From assembly GCA_013152085.1 (NCBI GenBank), contig JAADHC010000058.1:48501-112500 (forward strand): a stretch of DNA of 64,000 nucleotides, written 5' to 3'. Within the stretch, counting starts at the first letter, position 1, and each line of letters begins with the position of its first letter. Below the pieces are notes generated by a model. It was not told where the DNA came from, did not search any database, and saw only the letters and a program-made list of their open reading frames with translations. The position numbers and the translations under genes are program-made. This DNA comes from Chlorobiota bacterium (GTDB lineage: Bacteria > Bacteroidota > Bacteroidia > Bacteroidales > VadinHA17). Below are positions 46,811 to 56,194 of the stretch, piece after piece.

Positions 46811-48124
46811 TTACAAATATTTTCGTTTAATAAACCATACATCGTTAAAACTTAACCCGAAATTAACAAAATTATATTGTTCCCGCATAAAATTTTTGTC
46901 AACTGATCCGCGCCATCCGGTTCCAAACGTAATACTGAATATCGACCATTTACGAAATCCCTGGATGTTCCCGCCCAGTATCGGTAGTCCTACTCCAAAA
47001 CTTATGCCAAAATCTGTTACCGGTTGTTGATTGACTAATACATAACTGTTTCCGTAGTGTATACCGGCCCGGTATTGGACCAGTTTCCAGTATTTTCTCA
47101 ATTCGCGTGGATTGGGTATAAACTCTGTCCCAAACCGGATAACCCGGCTGGTGGTTAATGAATCATGCGAAAAAGGAATTTGTGAACGGGACCAGTCCTG
47201 CTGATAATATTCCAATCCTGCCCTGACCTTTTGCCCCAGGTTTATTGACAATCCCCCCCCGAGGTAATAAGGGATAAACATTTTTTCATTATAGAGGCGG
47301 TTGAACGAAATAGTGTCATTGTAGACAGATCCGTTGGACGAAGCAAGTACACCGAATTCAAGCCGTTCTTCCGAGAAACGGATATTTTTGTTGTTACCTG
47401 CAGTAAGCCCCAAAGTTAAAGTGTTTTCCTTTCCCCATTTTTTGTGATATTGCAGACCGGCATCAAAAGTAAAATCGCTTACCAGAATCCTGTCTTCGAT
47501 TTTAGTATTAAAAGCGTTAGGATTATCCAGGTATGTCAGGGAATGTATCCTTTTTATTTCACCGAAGATATATTTGACATTTATTCCCAGGGAAAGATGG
47601 TCAAAAAATTTCATTCCGGCACCGACAAAAAACTGATTGGTACCCCCTTCCCCTCTGAACAGGTAAGCCAGTCCACCCAGGTTGGGATCATACCCGGCAT
47701 CGCCTTCAACGATTTTTTCGTTTAAGATATAATTGGTTTGAGTGAAAGGTAAAATACCGAAAGCCATACCAACATTTTTTGCTATGGGAAAACTGAAAGC
47801 AAAATGATGAAAGTTGAAATCCATTGTATTATCTGAGGCAGTAGTATTTTCAAACACATTATATCTTGCATTGAGGCCGAAATCAAAAACCAGCGACAGT
47901 GTATCACGTACCGTATAAGAAGCCGGATTCGCAAAATCAATAAACCAGGGATGGCGCGTGGATACCGAAAGTCCACCCATAGCACTGTTTCGTGCAAACT
48001 GATTGCCCGCCAGGTCCCCGAGTCCTAAAATGGAAAAAGGAGAGTTAAATGTGGTTTGTGCGACAATTGTTAACGTCACCAGCCATCCTGCCGTAAAAAG
48101 AAAAATCCTTCTAAATTGCCTCAT
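46811..48124 (-). CDS. Outer membrane beta-barrel protein (FadL/PorV-like)
   Basis: 437 aa from the ATG at 48124 (MRQFRRIFLFTAGWLVTLTIVAQ), with a signal peptide. The mature N-terminus (SPFSILGLGDLAGNQFARNSAMGGLSVSTRHPWFIDFANPASY) matches the start of Bacteroidetes outer membrane barrels that list absent or present features as in the FadL/OmpP1 fold. Alternating aromatic strands continue to a C-terminal FGLSFNDVWFIKRKYL. The start overlaps coaX by 14 bases. The transported substrate is unknown. Confidence 0.8.
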   Translation of the reverse strand: MRQFRRIFLFTAGWLVTLTIVAQTTFNSPFSILGLGDLAGNQFARNSAMGGLSVSTRHPWFIDFANPASYTVRDTLSLVFDFGLNARYNVFENTTASDNTMDFNFHHFAFSFPIAKNVGMAFGILPFTQTNYILNEKIVEGDAGYDPNLGGLAYLFRGEGGTNQFFVGAGMKFFDHLSLGINVKYIFGEIKRIHSLTYLDNPNAFNTKIEDRILVSDFTFDAGLQYHKKWGKENTLTLGLTAGNNKNIRFSEERLEFGVLASSNGSVYNDTISFNRLYNEKMFIPYYLGGGLSINLGQKVRAGLEYYQQDWSRSQIPFSHDSLTTSRVIRFGTEFIPNPRELRKYWKLVQYRAGIHYGNSYVLVNQQPVTDFGISFGVGLPILGGNIQGFRKWSIFSITFGTGWRGSVDKNFMREQYNFVNFGLSFNDVWFIKRKYL

Positions 48125-48842
48125 TAAATTCCAATATTCTGTTAAGCCCTGTTGCAACCAGATCAGGGCGTACAAAGATGCTATTTTTTAGATTCTTATC
48201 AAAAAAATCGGCATCTCCTCCGGTAATGATGGTTACCAAAGGTGTATAATCTTTCTTTAACCTGTCGATCATCCCGTCTACCTCGGCCAGAATGCCGCCT
48301 TCCACGCCACTGATGATGGCACTGGGGGTATCATCACCGAGCATGGAAAAGGTTTTTTCCGGGTGTACTTCAGGGAGTTTTGAAGTAAAGGAAGCCAGTG
48401 CCCTGAAACGCATCATAATCCCCGGAGATATGGTTCCCCCGAGATAAATACCTCCGGAAGTAACCAGATCGCATGTGATGGCTGTGCCGGCATCCACCAC
48501 TAAAACATTTTTATCCGGAAACAAATAGTGTGCGCCCACAACGGCGGCTACCCGGTCGTAACCCAGCGTCTCTTTCGACCGGTAACGGTTTTCAACGGGT
48601 ATCGGAGTATCCGGCCCAAGAATGATAAATCTTTTCAGTTTTTTTTTCAGCAAAGATAACCAGCCGTCAGGAATCGTGCCGGTATTCACCAGTACCCCTT
48701 TGTGTACTTCCGGATAATTGTGGAATATTCTGCCGGGATTGGCTTCTCCTGCAGGGCCATAATACCATTTCTCAAAATGATCCCCATCCGTGAAAAGATA
48801 TATCTTCACCCTGCTGTTACCTATATCTATGGTCAGATTCAT
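48111..48842 (-). CDS. coaX: Type III pantothenate kinase
   Basis: 243 aa from the ATG at 48842 (MNLTIDIGNSRVKIYLF). ASKHA-fold motifs are DIGNSRVK (phosphate 1), the GYDRVAAVVGA block, VVDAGTAITCDLV with the catalytic Asp, and GGTISPGIMMRFRAL. It phosphorylates pantothenate in coenzyme A synthesis. It is the first gene of the envelope operon running leftward to gldE, an arrangement I also associate with Bacteroides. Confidence 0.94.
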   Translation of the reverse strand: MNLTIDIGNSRVKIYLFTDGDHFEKWYYGPAGEANPGRIFHNYPEVHKGVLVNTGTIPDGWLSLLKKKLKRFIILGPDTPIPVENRYRSKETLGYDRVAAVVGAHYLFPDKNVLVVDAGTAITCDLVTSGGIYLGGTISPGIMMRFRALASFTSKLPEVHPEKTFSMLGDDTPSAIISGVEGGILAEVDGMIDRLKKDYTPLVTIITGGDADFFDKNLKNSIFVRPDLVATGLNRILEFNEAI

Positions 48843-48967
48843 ATCCCATTTTGTAAACAGCGAAATTAAGGCTTTATTATGAAGCATAAAAGAGAATCTA
48901 CACCCGGGTACTGTAAAACATCCCGATTTTTTAACTTTAAGATCTGAAACCAGAGAAATTAATCACT

Positions 48968-49477
48968 ATGATCATCGGTATCGGAGGCATAAGCCGTTCG
49001 GGAAAATCGTTGCTGGCAAAAAGAATCACACAGTGGGTTCCACAGTATTCCATAAAGATTTTTGACCAGGATGATTATGTCTTTCCGGTCGATAAGATAC
49101 CAGAGATCGATGGCGAAACCGATTGGGAATGTCCTGATTCCATAGATTTCGACCGGTATTTTAATGCCGTTGTCAGCGCTGCTGCAGTTTACAACTGGGT
49201 GATTGCCGAAGGATTGTTGGCCTTCTATGACCGTCGCCTGGTTGACCGGATGGATAAAAAGATCTTTATAACGATTCCCTACGAGGTTTTTGTCGAACGA
49301 AAACGACCTGATAAGCGCTGGGGAATCTTTCCCGAATGGTACATTGACCATATATGGGAAAGTCACCTAAAATACGGCCAACCTCCGGAAAATGACGAGA
49401 ACCTGTTGATAATTAATGGGGATAAACCTTTCCCGGAGAAACAAATTCGCGATTATCTGTTGAGGCAATCTTTTTGA
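48968..49477 (+). CDS. P-loop nucleoside kinase-like protein (nicotinamide riboside/uridine kinase type)
   Basis: 169 aa. The P-loop is GIGGISRSGKS at residues 4-14. IKIFDQDDYVFPVDKIPEIDG at about 30-50 matches the acidic substrate-binding segment (DDF/DDY) of nicotinamide riboside kinases and uridine kinases. WVIAEGLLAFYDRRLVDRMDKKIFI corresponds to the Walker B-like strand, and RKRPDKRWG to a lid. It stands alone, divergent from coaX. The nucleoside substrate cannot be fixed from sequence. Confidence 0.78.
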   Translation: MIIGIGGISRSGKSLLAKRITQWVPQYSIKIFDQDDYVFPVDKIPEIDGETDWECPDSIDFDRYFNAVVSAAAVYNWVIAEGLLAFYDRRLVDRMDKKIFITIPYEVFVERKRPDKRWGIFPEWYIDHIWESHLKYGQPPENDENLLIINGDKPFPEKQIRDYLLRQSF

Positions 49478-49548
49478 AAATACATATAATAATACATATT
49501 ATAATATGTATTTAATTTATTTATCTACTTATATTTTTCGTAAATCTG

Positions 49549-52500
49549 TTACGTTGCGGTGATCCCGTCCGGGTAACAGGCTGTTTCAAGTTTTTTAAGG
49601 ATATTCAAAGCATACCGGGAATTGTGGACTGCAGGGACAGTAAGCAGCAGTTTCTCATTTGATTCTTTGAGCGTAACCTGCAGGGGTTGCCGTTGAATAT
49701 AACCCAGCAGGTTTTGAAATACTTCGGATGCATAAAAGCGGGAACTTTTATCCCGGACAAAATAAGCCATCATCCTGCCCTGTTTCAGGATGATCTTTTC
49801 CATACCAAGAGTAAGGGCATGCATCCTGATGCGGACGATATCAATCAGGGCTTCGGCACGGGGAGGCGGGTTGCCGAATCGGTCTTTCAGGTGTTCCGTA
49901 AATGTCGATAATTCAGATTCTTCCGTAATATGGTCCAGTTCACGGTAAAGTTTCATCTTTTCCGTAACATTGGGCACATAATCATCCGGAAACAGTATTT
50001 CCAGGTCGGTATCAATCTGGCATTCGGCAACAAAACGGCTCCGGGCCGGATAGCTCCGTGCGGGAGTGCCCGGGCGTGTAGTGTGTTGTTCTGTTCCGGG
50101 GGTTGCGGGAACCTTTGTCGTGGCAGAGCCGGCAGCCGTTTCACTTTCCCGCCCCCCGGGCAGGGAAAGCGCCTCCCCGAACTCCGACTCACGTAATTCC
50201 TGCATGGCTTCCTGCAGGATACGTTGGTATGTTTCAAATCCGATGTCCGAAATAAAACCGCTCTGCTCGGCGCCCAGCAGGTTTCCCGCACCGCGGATAT
50301 CCAGGTCCTGAAGAGCAATGTTGAATCCGCTGCCTAACTCCGAAAATTCGGCGATGGCTTTCAGGCGCCGGCGGGCCTCCGGTGTAAGCGAGGTTAACGG
50401 CGGTGCCAGAAGGTAGCAGAAGGCCTTTTTGTTCGACCTGCCTACACGGCCGCGTAACTGGTGCAGGTCACTTAATCCGAAGTTTTGGGCATGGTTGATG
50501 AATATCGTATTGGCATTGGGAATATCCAGGCCCGATTCAATGATTGTCGTGGCAATCAGTACATCATAATTCCCCCGGATAAAATCGAGCATAACCGATT
50601 CAAGTTCCGCACCTTTCATGCGTCCATGAACCACAATAATCCGTGCATGGGGTACTGCTGTACGGACAAGTTTTTCAACTTCTGCAATATTCTCAATCCT
50701 GTTATGGATGAAAAATACCTGACCACCGCGGTTCAGTTCATACTCAATCCCTTCACGGATAATGGCAGGGTTGAAAACATGCAGCTCGGTGATGATGGGA
50801 TGCCGGTTGGGCGGAGGCGTGTTGATGATCGAAAAGTCGCGTGCTCCCATCAGTGAAAACTGCAGGGTCCGGGGAATCGGAGTGGCGGTAAGGGTCAGGG
50901 TATCCACCTCGGTACGGAGCTGTTTCAGCTTTTCTTTGACAGCAACGCCGAATTTCTGCTCCTCGTCAATAATCAGCAGTCCCAGGTCTTTAAACCGGAT
51001 ATCCCTGCTGATCAGCCGGTGTGTGCCGATGACGATATCTGCCGATCCTGCGGCGATTTTCCTGATCACCTTTTTCTGTTCGGCGGGCTTACGCAGCCGG
51101 GAAAGATATTCCACGGTACACGGAAAGTCTTTCAGCCGTTCACTGAATGTCTGGTAATGCTGTAGTGCCAGGATAGTGGTGGGAACCAGCACCGCTACCT
51201 GTTTGCTGTCGGCAACCGCTTTAAAAGAAGCGCGAATGGCTACTTCGGTTTTCCCGAAACCCACGTCCCCGCATACCAGCATATCCATCGGCCAGGGTGA
51301 TTCCATCCCCTCTTTTACCGAACGGGTGGCTGCCTCCTGGTCGGGGGTATCTTCATACATAAACGAAGCTTCCAGTTCCTGCTGAAGATAGCTGTCAGCG
51401 GTAAAAGCATACCCCTGTTGCTGTATTCGTTTGGCATACAGGGCGATCAATTCACGGGCAATATCCTTGACCCGGTTTTTGGTCTTTTGCTTCAGATTTT
51501 GCCAGGCCCTACTGCCCAGCTTGTAAATCCGGGGCGGGGCATTGTCCTTTCCCTTGTATTTTGAAATACGGTGAAGGGCATGAATGCTCACATAGAGAAT
51601 ATCCTGATCCTTGTACACCAGTTTAACGGCTTCCTGTAGCCGGCCGTTGTTGCTGATCTGCTCCAGCCCGCCGAACTGCCCGATACCATGATCCACATGT
51701 ATAACATAATCTCCCGGCCTCAACCCTTTCAGTTCTTCTATACTTAACGACTCTTTACGGGTGAAGTTCCCCCCGATACGGTATTTGTGGTATCGTTCAA
51801 ATAACTGATGATCGGTATAAACGGCAACACTCAGGTCGTGGTCGGTGAATCCTTCATGCAGAATTTGGGGTATTATGGAAACCTGCAGATCAGGATTGAT
51901 TTCTGCCAGGATAGCCCGGATACGTTCACGCTGGCTCTTCCCGGCCGAAAGAATAACCGTTTGGTAACCTTCCGATTGCTGTTCTTCAAGATTAGAAGCA
52001 AACAGGTCAAAGTTTTTACCAAAAGCCGGTTGTGCAGTAGTATGAAATTGAAAAGTTTTCCCGGCATGAAACGTGTTGAGCGGGCTGAGTTCGATCCATC
52101 CGAATTTTTCCATCGCTGCATACACTTCAACGGGTTGCATGAGCGGAACGGGTTTTTCCTGTTCTTCATTCAAAGGTTCCGGCTCCGGAGTGCCGGCTTG
52201 TGCGATCTCAGTAATTTGTTGTTCCAGCCAGTTGTAGTTATTTACCCAAATCCGTGTATGCGCCGGTAACAGATTGAACAGCGGTTTAAACTGTCTTCGT
52301 TCGATCCGGCTTCGCATATCCGGTAACAGCGTTATTTCCCTTATCTTTTCAACGGACAACTGGGTTTCGATATCAAACAGCCTGATCGATTCTATCGTAT
52401 CTCCGAAAAACTCAATCCGGCAGGGCTGCTCTGCCGCCCATGAAAAAACATCCATGATTCCGCCTCGCAGGGCGTATTGTCCGGGCTGGCTGATAATATC

Positions 52501-53007
52501 GGTGTACTGAAACCCGGAATCAATGAGTTTTTGCTCAAGCCCGGTAAACGGAACCTCTTCGCCGGTTTTCAGTCTGATGCTGTTTTTCAGGAGCACCTGT
52601 TTTCCGGCGACCTTTTCCGCAAGTGCTTCGGGCCAGGTTACCAGGCAGATTCCTTTTTTGTGTCCGGTGATTTTCCGGAGTGCTTCGTTCCGGAGGATTT
52701 TTCTCGACGGATCAACCTGACCATAGCGGATGCTTCTTTTATAAATGGATGGAAAATAGACAACAGAGTCTTCGGGGAGCAGGGTTTCCAGGTCGTTGAA
52801 GAAATAGGCGGCATCTTCGGCTTCGGGCAGAATGAAGAGATGCGTGGTTCCTGTTTCACGTACTACATCAGCCGCCAGCAGGACAGATGACGAACCCTTC
52901 AACCCCTCCAGGCGCAAATGTCCCGGTGAAGATGTTATTTCCCTTATCAATGGCTGAAAGGCTGGATGATCCCTGTACAATCCCCTGAAAAAATCTGATG
53001 ACAACAT
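49549..53007 (-). CDS. mfd: Transcription-repair coupling factor Mfd
   Basis: 1152 aa from the ATG at 53007 (MLSSDFFRGLYRDHPAFQPL). The UvrB-like region is followed by the RNA-polymerase interaction domain (LRPGDYVIHVDHGIGQFGGL). Helicase motifs are CGDVGFGKTEVAIRASFKAV (Walker A), LIIDEEQKFG (Walker B) and ATPIPRTLQFSLMGARD. Later motifs IATTIIESGLDIPNANTI and QLRGRVGR are intact. A Ser/Thr/Pro-rich low-complexity linker (ETAAGSATTKVPATPGTEQ and onwards) precedes the C-terminal TRCF domain and is unusually GC-rich. Mfd removes stalled RNA polymerase and recruits UvrA. Confidence 0.96.
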   Translation of the reverse strand: MLSSDFFRGLYRDHPAFQPLIREITSSPGHLRLEGLKGSSSVLLAADVVRETGTTHLFILPEAEDAAYFFNDLETLLPEDSVVYFPSIYKRSIRYGQVDPSRKILRNEALRKITGHKKGICLVTWPEALAEKVAGKQVLLKNSIRLKTGEEVPFTGLEQKLIDSGFQYTDIISQPGQYALRGGIMDVFSWAAEQPCRIEFFGDTIESIRLFDIETQLSVEKIREITLLPDMRSRIERRQFKPLFNLLPAHTRIWVNNYNWLEQQITEIAQAGTPEPEPLNEEQEKPVPLMQPVEVYAAMEKFGWIELSPLNTFHAGKTFQFHTTAQPAFGKNFDLFASNLEEQQSEGYQTVILSAGKSQRERIRAILAEINPDLQVSIIPQILHEGFTDHDLSVAVYTDHQLFERYHKYRIGGNFTRKESLSIEELKGLRPGDYVIHVDHGIGQFGGLEQISNNGRLQEAVKLVYKDQDILYVSIHALHRISKYKGKDNAPPRIYKLGSRAWQNLKQKTKNRVKDIARELIALYAKRIQQQGYAFTADSYLQQELEASFMYEDTPDQEAATRSVKEGMESPWPMDMLVCGDVGFGKTEVAIRASFKAVADSKQVAVLVPTTILALQHYQTFSERLKDFPCTVEYLSRLRKPAEQKKVIRKIAAGSADIVIGTHRLISRDIRFKDLGLLIIDEEQKFGVAVKEKLKQLRTEVDTLTLTATPIPRTLQFSLMGARDFSIINTPPPNRHPIITELHVFNPAIIREGIEYELNRGGQVFFIHNRIENIAEVEKLVRTAVPHARIIVVHGRMKGAELESVMLDFIRGNYDVLIATTIIESGLDIPNANTIFINHAQNFGLSDLHQLRGRVGRSNKKAFCYLLAPPLTSLTPEARRRLKAIAEFSELGSGFNIALQDLDIRGAGNLLGAEQSGFISDIGFETYQRILQEAMQELRESEFGEALSLPGGRESETAAGSATTKVPATPGTEQHTTRPGTPARSYPARSRFVAECQIDTDLEILFPDDYVPNVTEKMKLYRELDHITEESELSTFTEHLKDRFGNPPPRAEALIDIVRIRMHALTLGMEKIILKQGRMMAYFVRDKSSRFYASEVFQNLLGYIQRQPLQVTLKESNEKLLLTVPAVHNSRYALNILKKLETACYPDGITAT

Positions 53008-53074
53008 GGCAAATTCTCCGGTTGCAAAGGTAGGGGATGTAAAGCGATTAACAATGATCAGACATAATCCATGA

Positions 53075-55096
53075 TTATTTTGCACACACCGGAAATGCGG
53101 ATATCCTAAGTCGTGCAGCCCCCATAGGTATAAAGGTCACAGTTTCAGCAGGTTTATTTGTTTGTACAGGACTCAGGGGGAGTTTTTCGGCAAGTCCCTG
53201 CGCATTTAATTTCCATTCAGGTATTTGTTTTGCCCTGGATTTGATAACAATTGGGGTATTATCCTGTGTAAAAGGCATATTGGAGACAGGCCACTCTTTT
53301 TTTATAATTTCAAATGATTTTCCAGGATTTTGATCATCGAGGACAAGCCCGTAGTTCCACGCAGACCCCGGAAAAATTTCCCATGCAGGCCATTTCTCTG
53401 TCCCTCCGTTTCTTATATATTTTTCGTCTATTTTCAAAGAGAGCGTAAGTGGTCCGTAATTCACCGAAATACTGTTTTTGTTTTGTGTATATCTTGTAAT
53501 TTTCAGTGTCATCGGAAGATTCAGGGTTATCCGGTCGTCTTTATGAAATGTTCTTACGATTTTAATATACGAACCCGGTTGTGTGTGTAATGTGATTTTT
53601 TCCCCGTTGATAGTGAGACCGGCATCGGTACACCAACCGGGAATACGCAAATAAAGCGGGAATTTTACTGTTGTATCAGGGGTGATGGTTAATACAATCT
53701 GTTCATCGAAAGGATAGTGTGTTTGTTCGGATATCTTGACATTCACCCCCTTTCCGGTTTTGGCGGTTACGTTACTTTCGGAATAAAAAATGACAGCCAA
53801 TCCGTTATCAGGGGTAGCATACCACAGGTTTTCTGCATAATAAGGCCATCCCTGACCGGAATTATGCTGACAACAGCGATGGATATGTGGATTCATCCAG
53901 AACATTGGTCCGCAATTGTCAATACCGGGGCATTTACTCATGGAATCTGATTGTGGCATATTCGGTGCGGTGAGATAGCGTAAAGCTTTCATATCTGGGG
54001 TGAAGGCTGCCGGAAGGGTATTAAAGGCATCATTTTCGCAGCGATCGGCCCAAACAGGATCTCCCGTTATTCGTATTAACACTTCATCGGAAAACATATC
54101 TTCTACGATCCCGCATGTCTCGATAGCTTGTCGTGGACCTGTAAAACCCGGTCTGCAGTTTTCATCGCCGCCGAACAATCCCCCGGGGACCTGACCATAT
54201 ATTCTTCTGACTGTCTGCCAGTTTCTTTCAGCTGCCTGCAGGTCAGCAGTTTTTTTTGATTGCATCCAATAAGTGGCAGGTTCACCAAAAGCCTGGGCAA
54301 TATTGACATTGTGCCAGCTGACAATACCGGTATCCCAGCGGGCCGTATTACGGTGTACTTTTTCTGCAAAATTCAGCAGCCATTTTTCACCGGTGCGGTT
54401 GTATAACCAATAGACGGAATATAACATATCGCCGGCCCGCATTTTTGGCCAGAAACCAACCAGGAACTTATCATCCGGATAAGTCTGTAGGTATTTGAAA
54501 TATTTGGACATCAGGGAAAGCACACTGTCATTTCCTGCATATTCGTAATAATTTTGCAGACAGGTAAGCATCACCATGTTTGGCCACAGGTCGGCCCGTC
54601 CTCTGAGATGCGTGGCAATACCGCTTTTTTTATGTTCCGGTCCAAACCAACCGTCTTCCCGTTGATTTCTAATTACTGGCTTTAGCCAGCCTTCTGCTTC
54701 TTTGATCATCTTTTTGTTTCCCAACACATAGGCACAGTTGCTGTATCCTTTCAGCCAGTAGGGCATCTCTTCCCACCCATGATCTCCTTTTCCCTGCGGA
54801 TCCAGCCAGGCATTGTTTTCTTTAATAAGATATTGGCTTATTTCCTCGAGGTGGCCATGAAAACCATTGGCCTGGAGTTCCAATTCTTTTTTTAACCAAC
54901 CTTCGGGCTTTATTGCTCCGACTGGCAGCTTAATGAACGGACTCCCCTCCAGAGGCGAACGGTTACTTATATAGAAATCGTTGGTGGTGACCATATCCGG
55001 TTTCTTCACGATAGTAACTGTGTTTTCATTCCTGTCTGTACATGAGGATAGTACAGGCAGGATAATTCCAAGAAGTAAAATGGTCATTTTCTTCAT
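53075..55096 (-). CDS. GH127-like (DUF1680) glycoside hydrolase, lipoprotein
   Basis: 673 aa. The lipobox is LPVLSSC (Cys19). An alpha/alpha-barrel catalytic domain (about 55-430) is followed by beta-sandwich domains. The zinc/nucleophile set of beta-L-arabinofuranosidases is recognisable: Glu326-Thr-Cys328 (ETCGIVEDM) and the pair Cys408-Cys409 (HRCCQHNSG), corresponding to E338/C340/C417/C418 of HypBA1. So a GH127-type Cys-dependent retaining mechanism is likely. GH127 members include arabinofuranosidases and other specificities. The neighbouring propeller glycosidase gene lies 50 bases upstream on the same strand. Confidence 0.85.
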   Translation of the reverse strand: MKKMTILLLGIILPVLSSCTDRNENTVTIVKKPDMVTTNDFYISNRSPLEGSPFIKLPVGAIKPEGWLKKELELQANGFHGHLEEISQYLIKENNAWLDPQGKGDHGWEEMPYWLKGYSNCAYVLGNKKMIKEAEGWLKPVIRNQREDGWFGPEHKKSGIATHLRGRADLWPNMVMLTCLQNYYEYAGNDSVLSLMSKYFKYLQTYPDDKFLVGFWPKMRAGDMLYSVYWLYNRTGEKWLLNFAEKVHRNTARWDTGIVSWHNVNIAQAFGEPATYWMQSKKTADLQAAERNWQTVRRIYGQVPGGLFGGDENCRPGFTGPRQAIETCGIVEDMFSDEVLIRITGDPVWADRCENDAFNTLPAAFTPDMKALRYLTAPNMPQSDSMSKCPGIDNCGPMFWMNPHIHRCCQHNSGQGWPYYAENLWYATPDNGLAVIFYSESNVTAKTGKGVNVKISEQTHYPFDEQIVLTITPDTTVKFPLYLRIPGWCTDAGLTINGEKITLHTQPGSYIKIVRTFHKDDRITLNLPMTLKITRYTQNKNSISVNYGPLTLSLKIDEKYIRNGGTEKWPAWEIFPGSAWNYGLVLDDQNPGKSFEIIKKEWPVSNMPFTQDNTPIVIKSRAKQIPEWKLNAQGLAEKLPLSPVQTNKPAETVTFIPMGAARLRISAFPVCAK

Positions 55097-55146
55097 CGCT
55101 TCCCTTTCGTTTTTTTATGATATAATAAACATTAACCCCGGAGTCC

Positions 55147-56049
55147 TTATTCACTACTGAAAAATACCTCTATCTGAGGGTGCATGGTGTAAAGGCGGAA
55201 GACCGTATCGTGCTGAACAATAATTCCACTTGACCTGTTCCCGGAAATAATGGGATTCTTTTCGTACTTTTTCCAATGGATAAGATCCCCGGAAACAGCC
55301 ACACAGGTAGTCCAGTCGCGCCAGGGATCGAAAGCGGTGGCATGGTAGTATGCGTAAAATTTATCCTGATATTTAATGATCTGGTCAACAGCTACGGCAT
55401 GTTTATCATAAGATTCCGGGCCTCTTTTAATTACCGGTTCATCCTGAACATTGGTCCACGTTTTCAGGTTCGTGGATGTTGCAAGCCAGATTGCCTCATC
55501 ATGTCTTTCGTAGAAAAGATACCATATTCCGTCTTCGATCCAGACAGATGGGGTCCCGTATGCCCCTGGAGAGATCGGCTCCCCGTTCGTTTGCCTGATG
55601 TCAAGGTCACCGGTTTTTGTCCAGAGAATTCCGTCTTCCGACTCCATCAGGAATGCAATGTCGTGCAATCCTTCGGCAAACATATAATACCTGTTGTTGT
55701 ATTTGATTACCTGCACATCTTCTGTCCAGTGTTTTGTGTAAATGGGATTTCCGGGATACCGGCTCCATTTCAACCCGTCCGGTGAAGTGGCATATCCGAG
55801 ATATCTCGTCTTTATTGAATCTTCATTATATCCTGTGTACCACATCTTATAGATCCCTTCATCAAAAAGAATAAAACCTCGCTCACGGATCTGTTTATCC
55901 CAGGTATTCCGGCCGGTTCCGCTGAAAACGGGATTTCCTTTATAAGGTTTGAAATGTACCAGCGCTGAAGGAAAATCGCTGTCGGAATGAGGGGAACAAT
56001 TCCAAAGAACGACAGTAAGAACAGATAAGAGATATAGTAACTTTCGCAT
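55147..56049 (-). CDS. Five-bladed beta-propeller glycosidase-like lipoprotein (GH43/GH117/GH130-like)
   Basis: 300 aa. The lipobox is VLWNC (Cys18). Repeated propeller strands are visible: IYKMWYTGYNEDSIKTRYLGYATSPDGLKWSRY, NNRYYMFAEGLHDIAFLMESEDGILWTK, IWYLFYERHDEAIWLATSTNLKTWTN and DKFYAYYHATAFDP. This pattern is shared by GH43, GH32, GH117 and GH130; I cannot place it in one family. It is followed 50 bases later by the GH127-like gene, so they probably act on the same arabinose- or rhamnose-containing glycan outside the cytoplasm. Confidence 0.8.
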   Translation of the reverse strand: MRKLLYLLSVLTVVLWNCSPHSDSDFPSALVHFKPYKGNPVFSGTGRNTWDKQIRERGFILFDEGIYKMWYTGYNEDSIKTRYLGYATSPDGLKWSRYPGNPIYTKHWTEDVQVIKYNNRYYMFAEGLHDIAFLMESEDGILWTKTGDLDIRQTNGEPISPGAYGTPSVWIEDGIWYLFYERHDEAIWLATSTNLKTWTNVQDEPVIKRGPESYDKHAVAVDQIIKYQDKFYAYYHATAFDPWRDWTTCVAVSGDLIHWKKYEKNPIISGNRSSGIIVQHDTVFRLYTMHPQIEVFFSSE

Positions 56050-56194
56050 GTTCAGAGGTTTTATTTGTAAAGATAATTATTTTAGAGCAGCCGTTGCGAA
56101 TCATTACATCGTGTTTCTGCCGTTTCCACGGGGAAATTCAAATTTGCTTAGTGTATGTGCATTTTGTGAAATGAAAAATCTGCAAATTCTTGAC

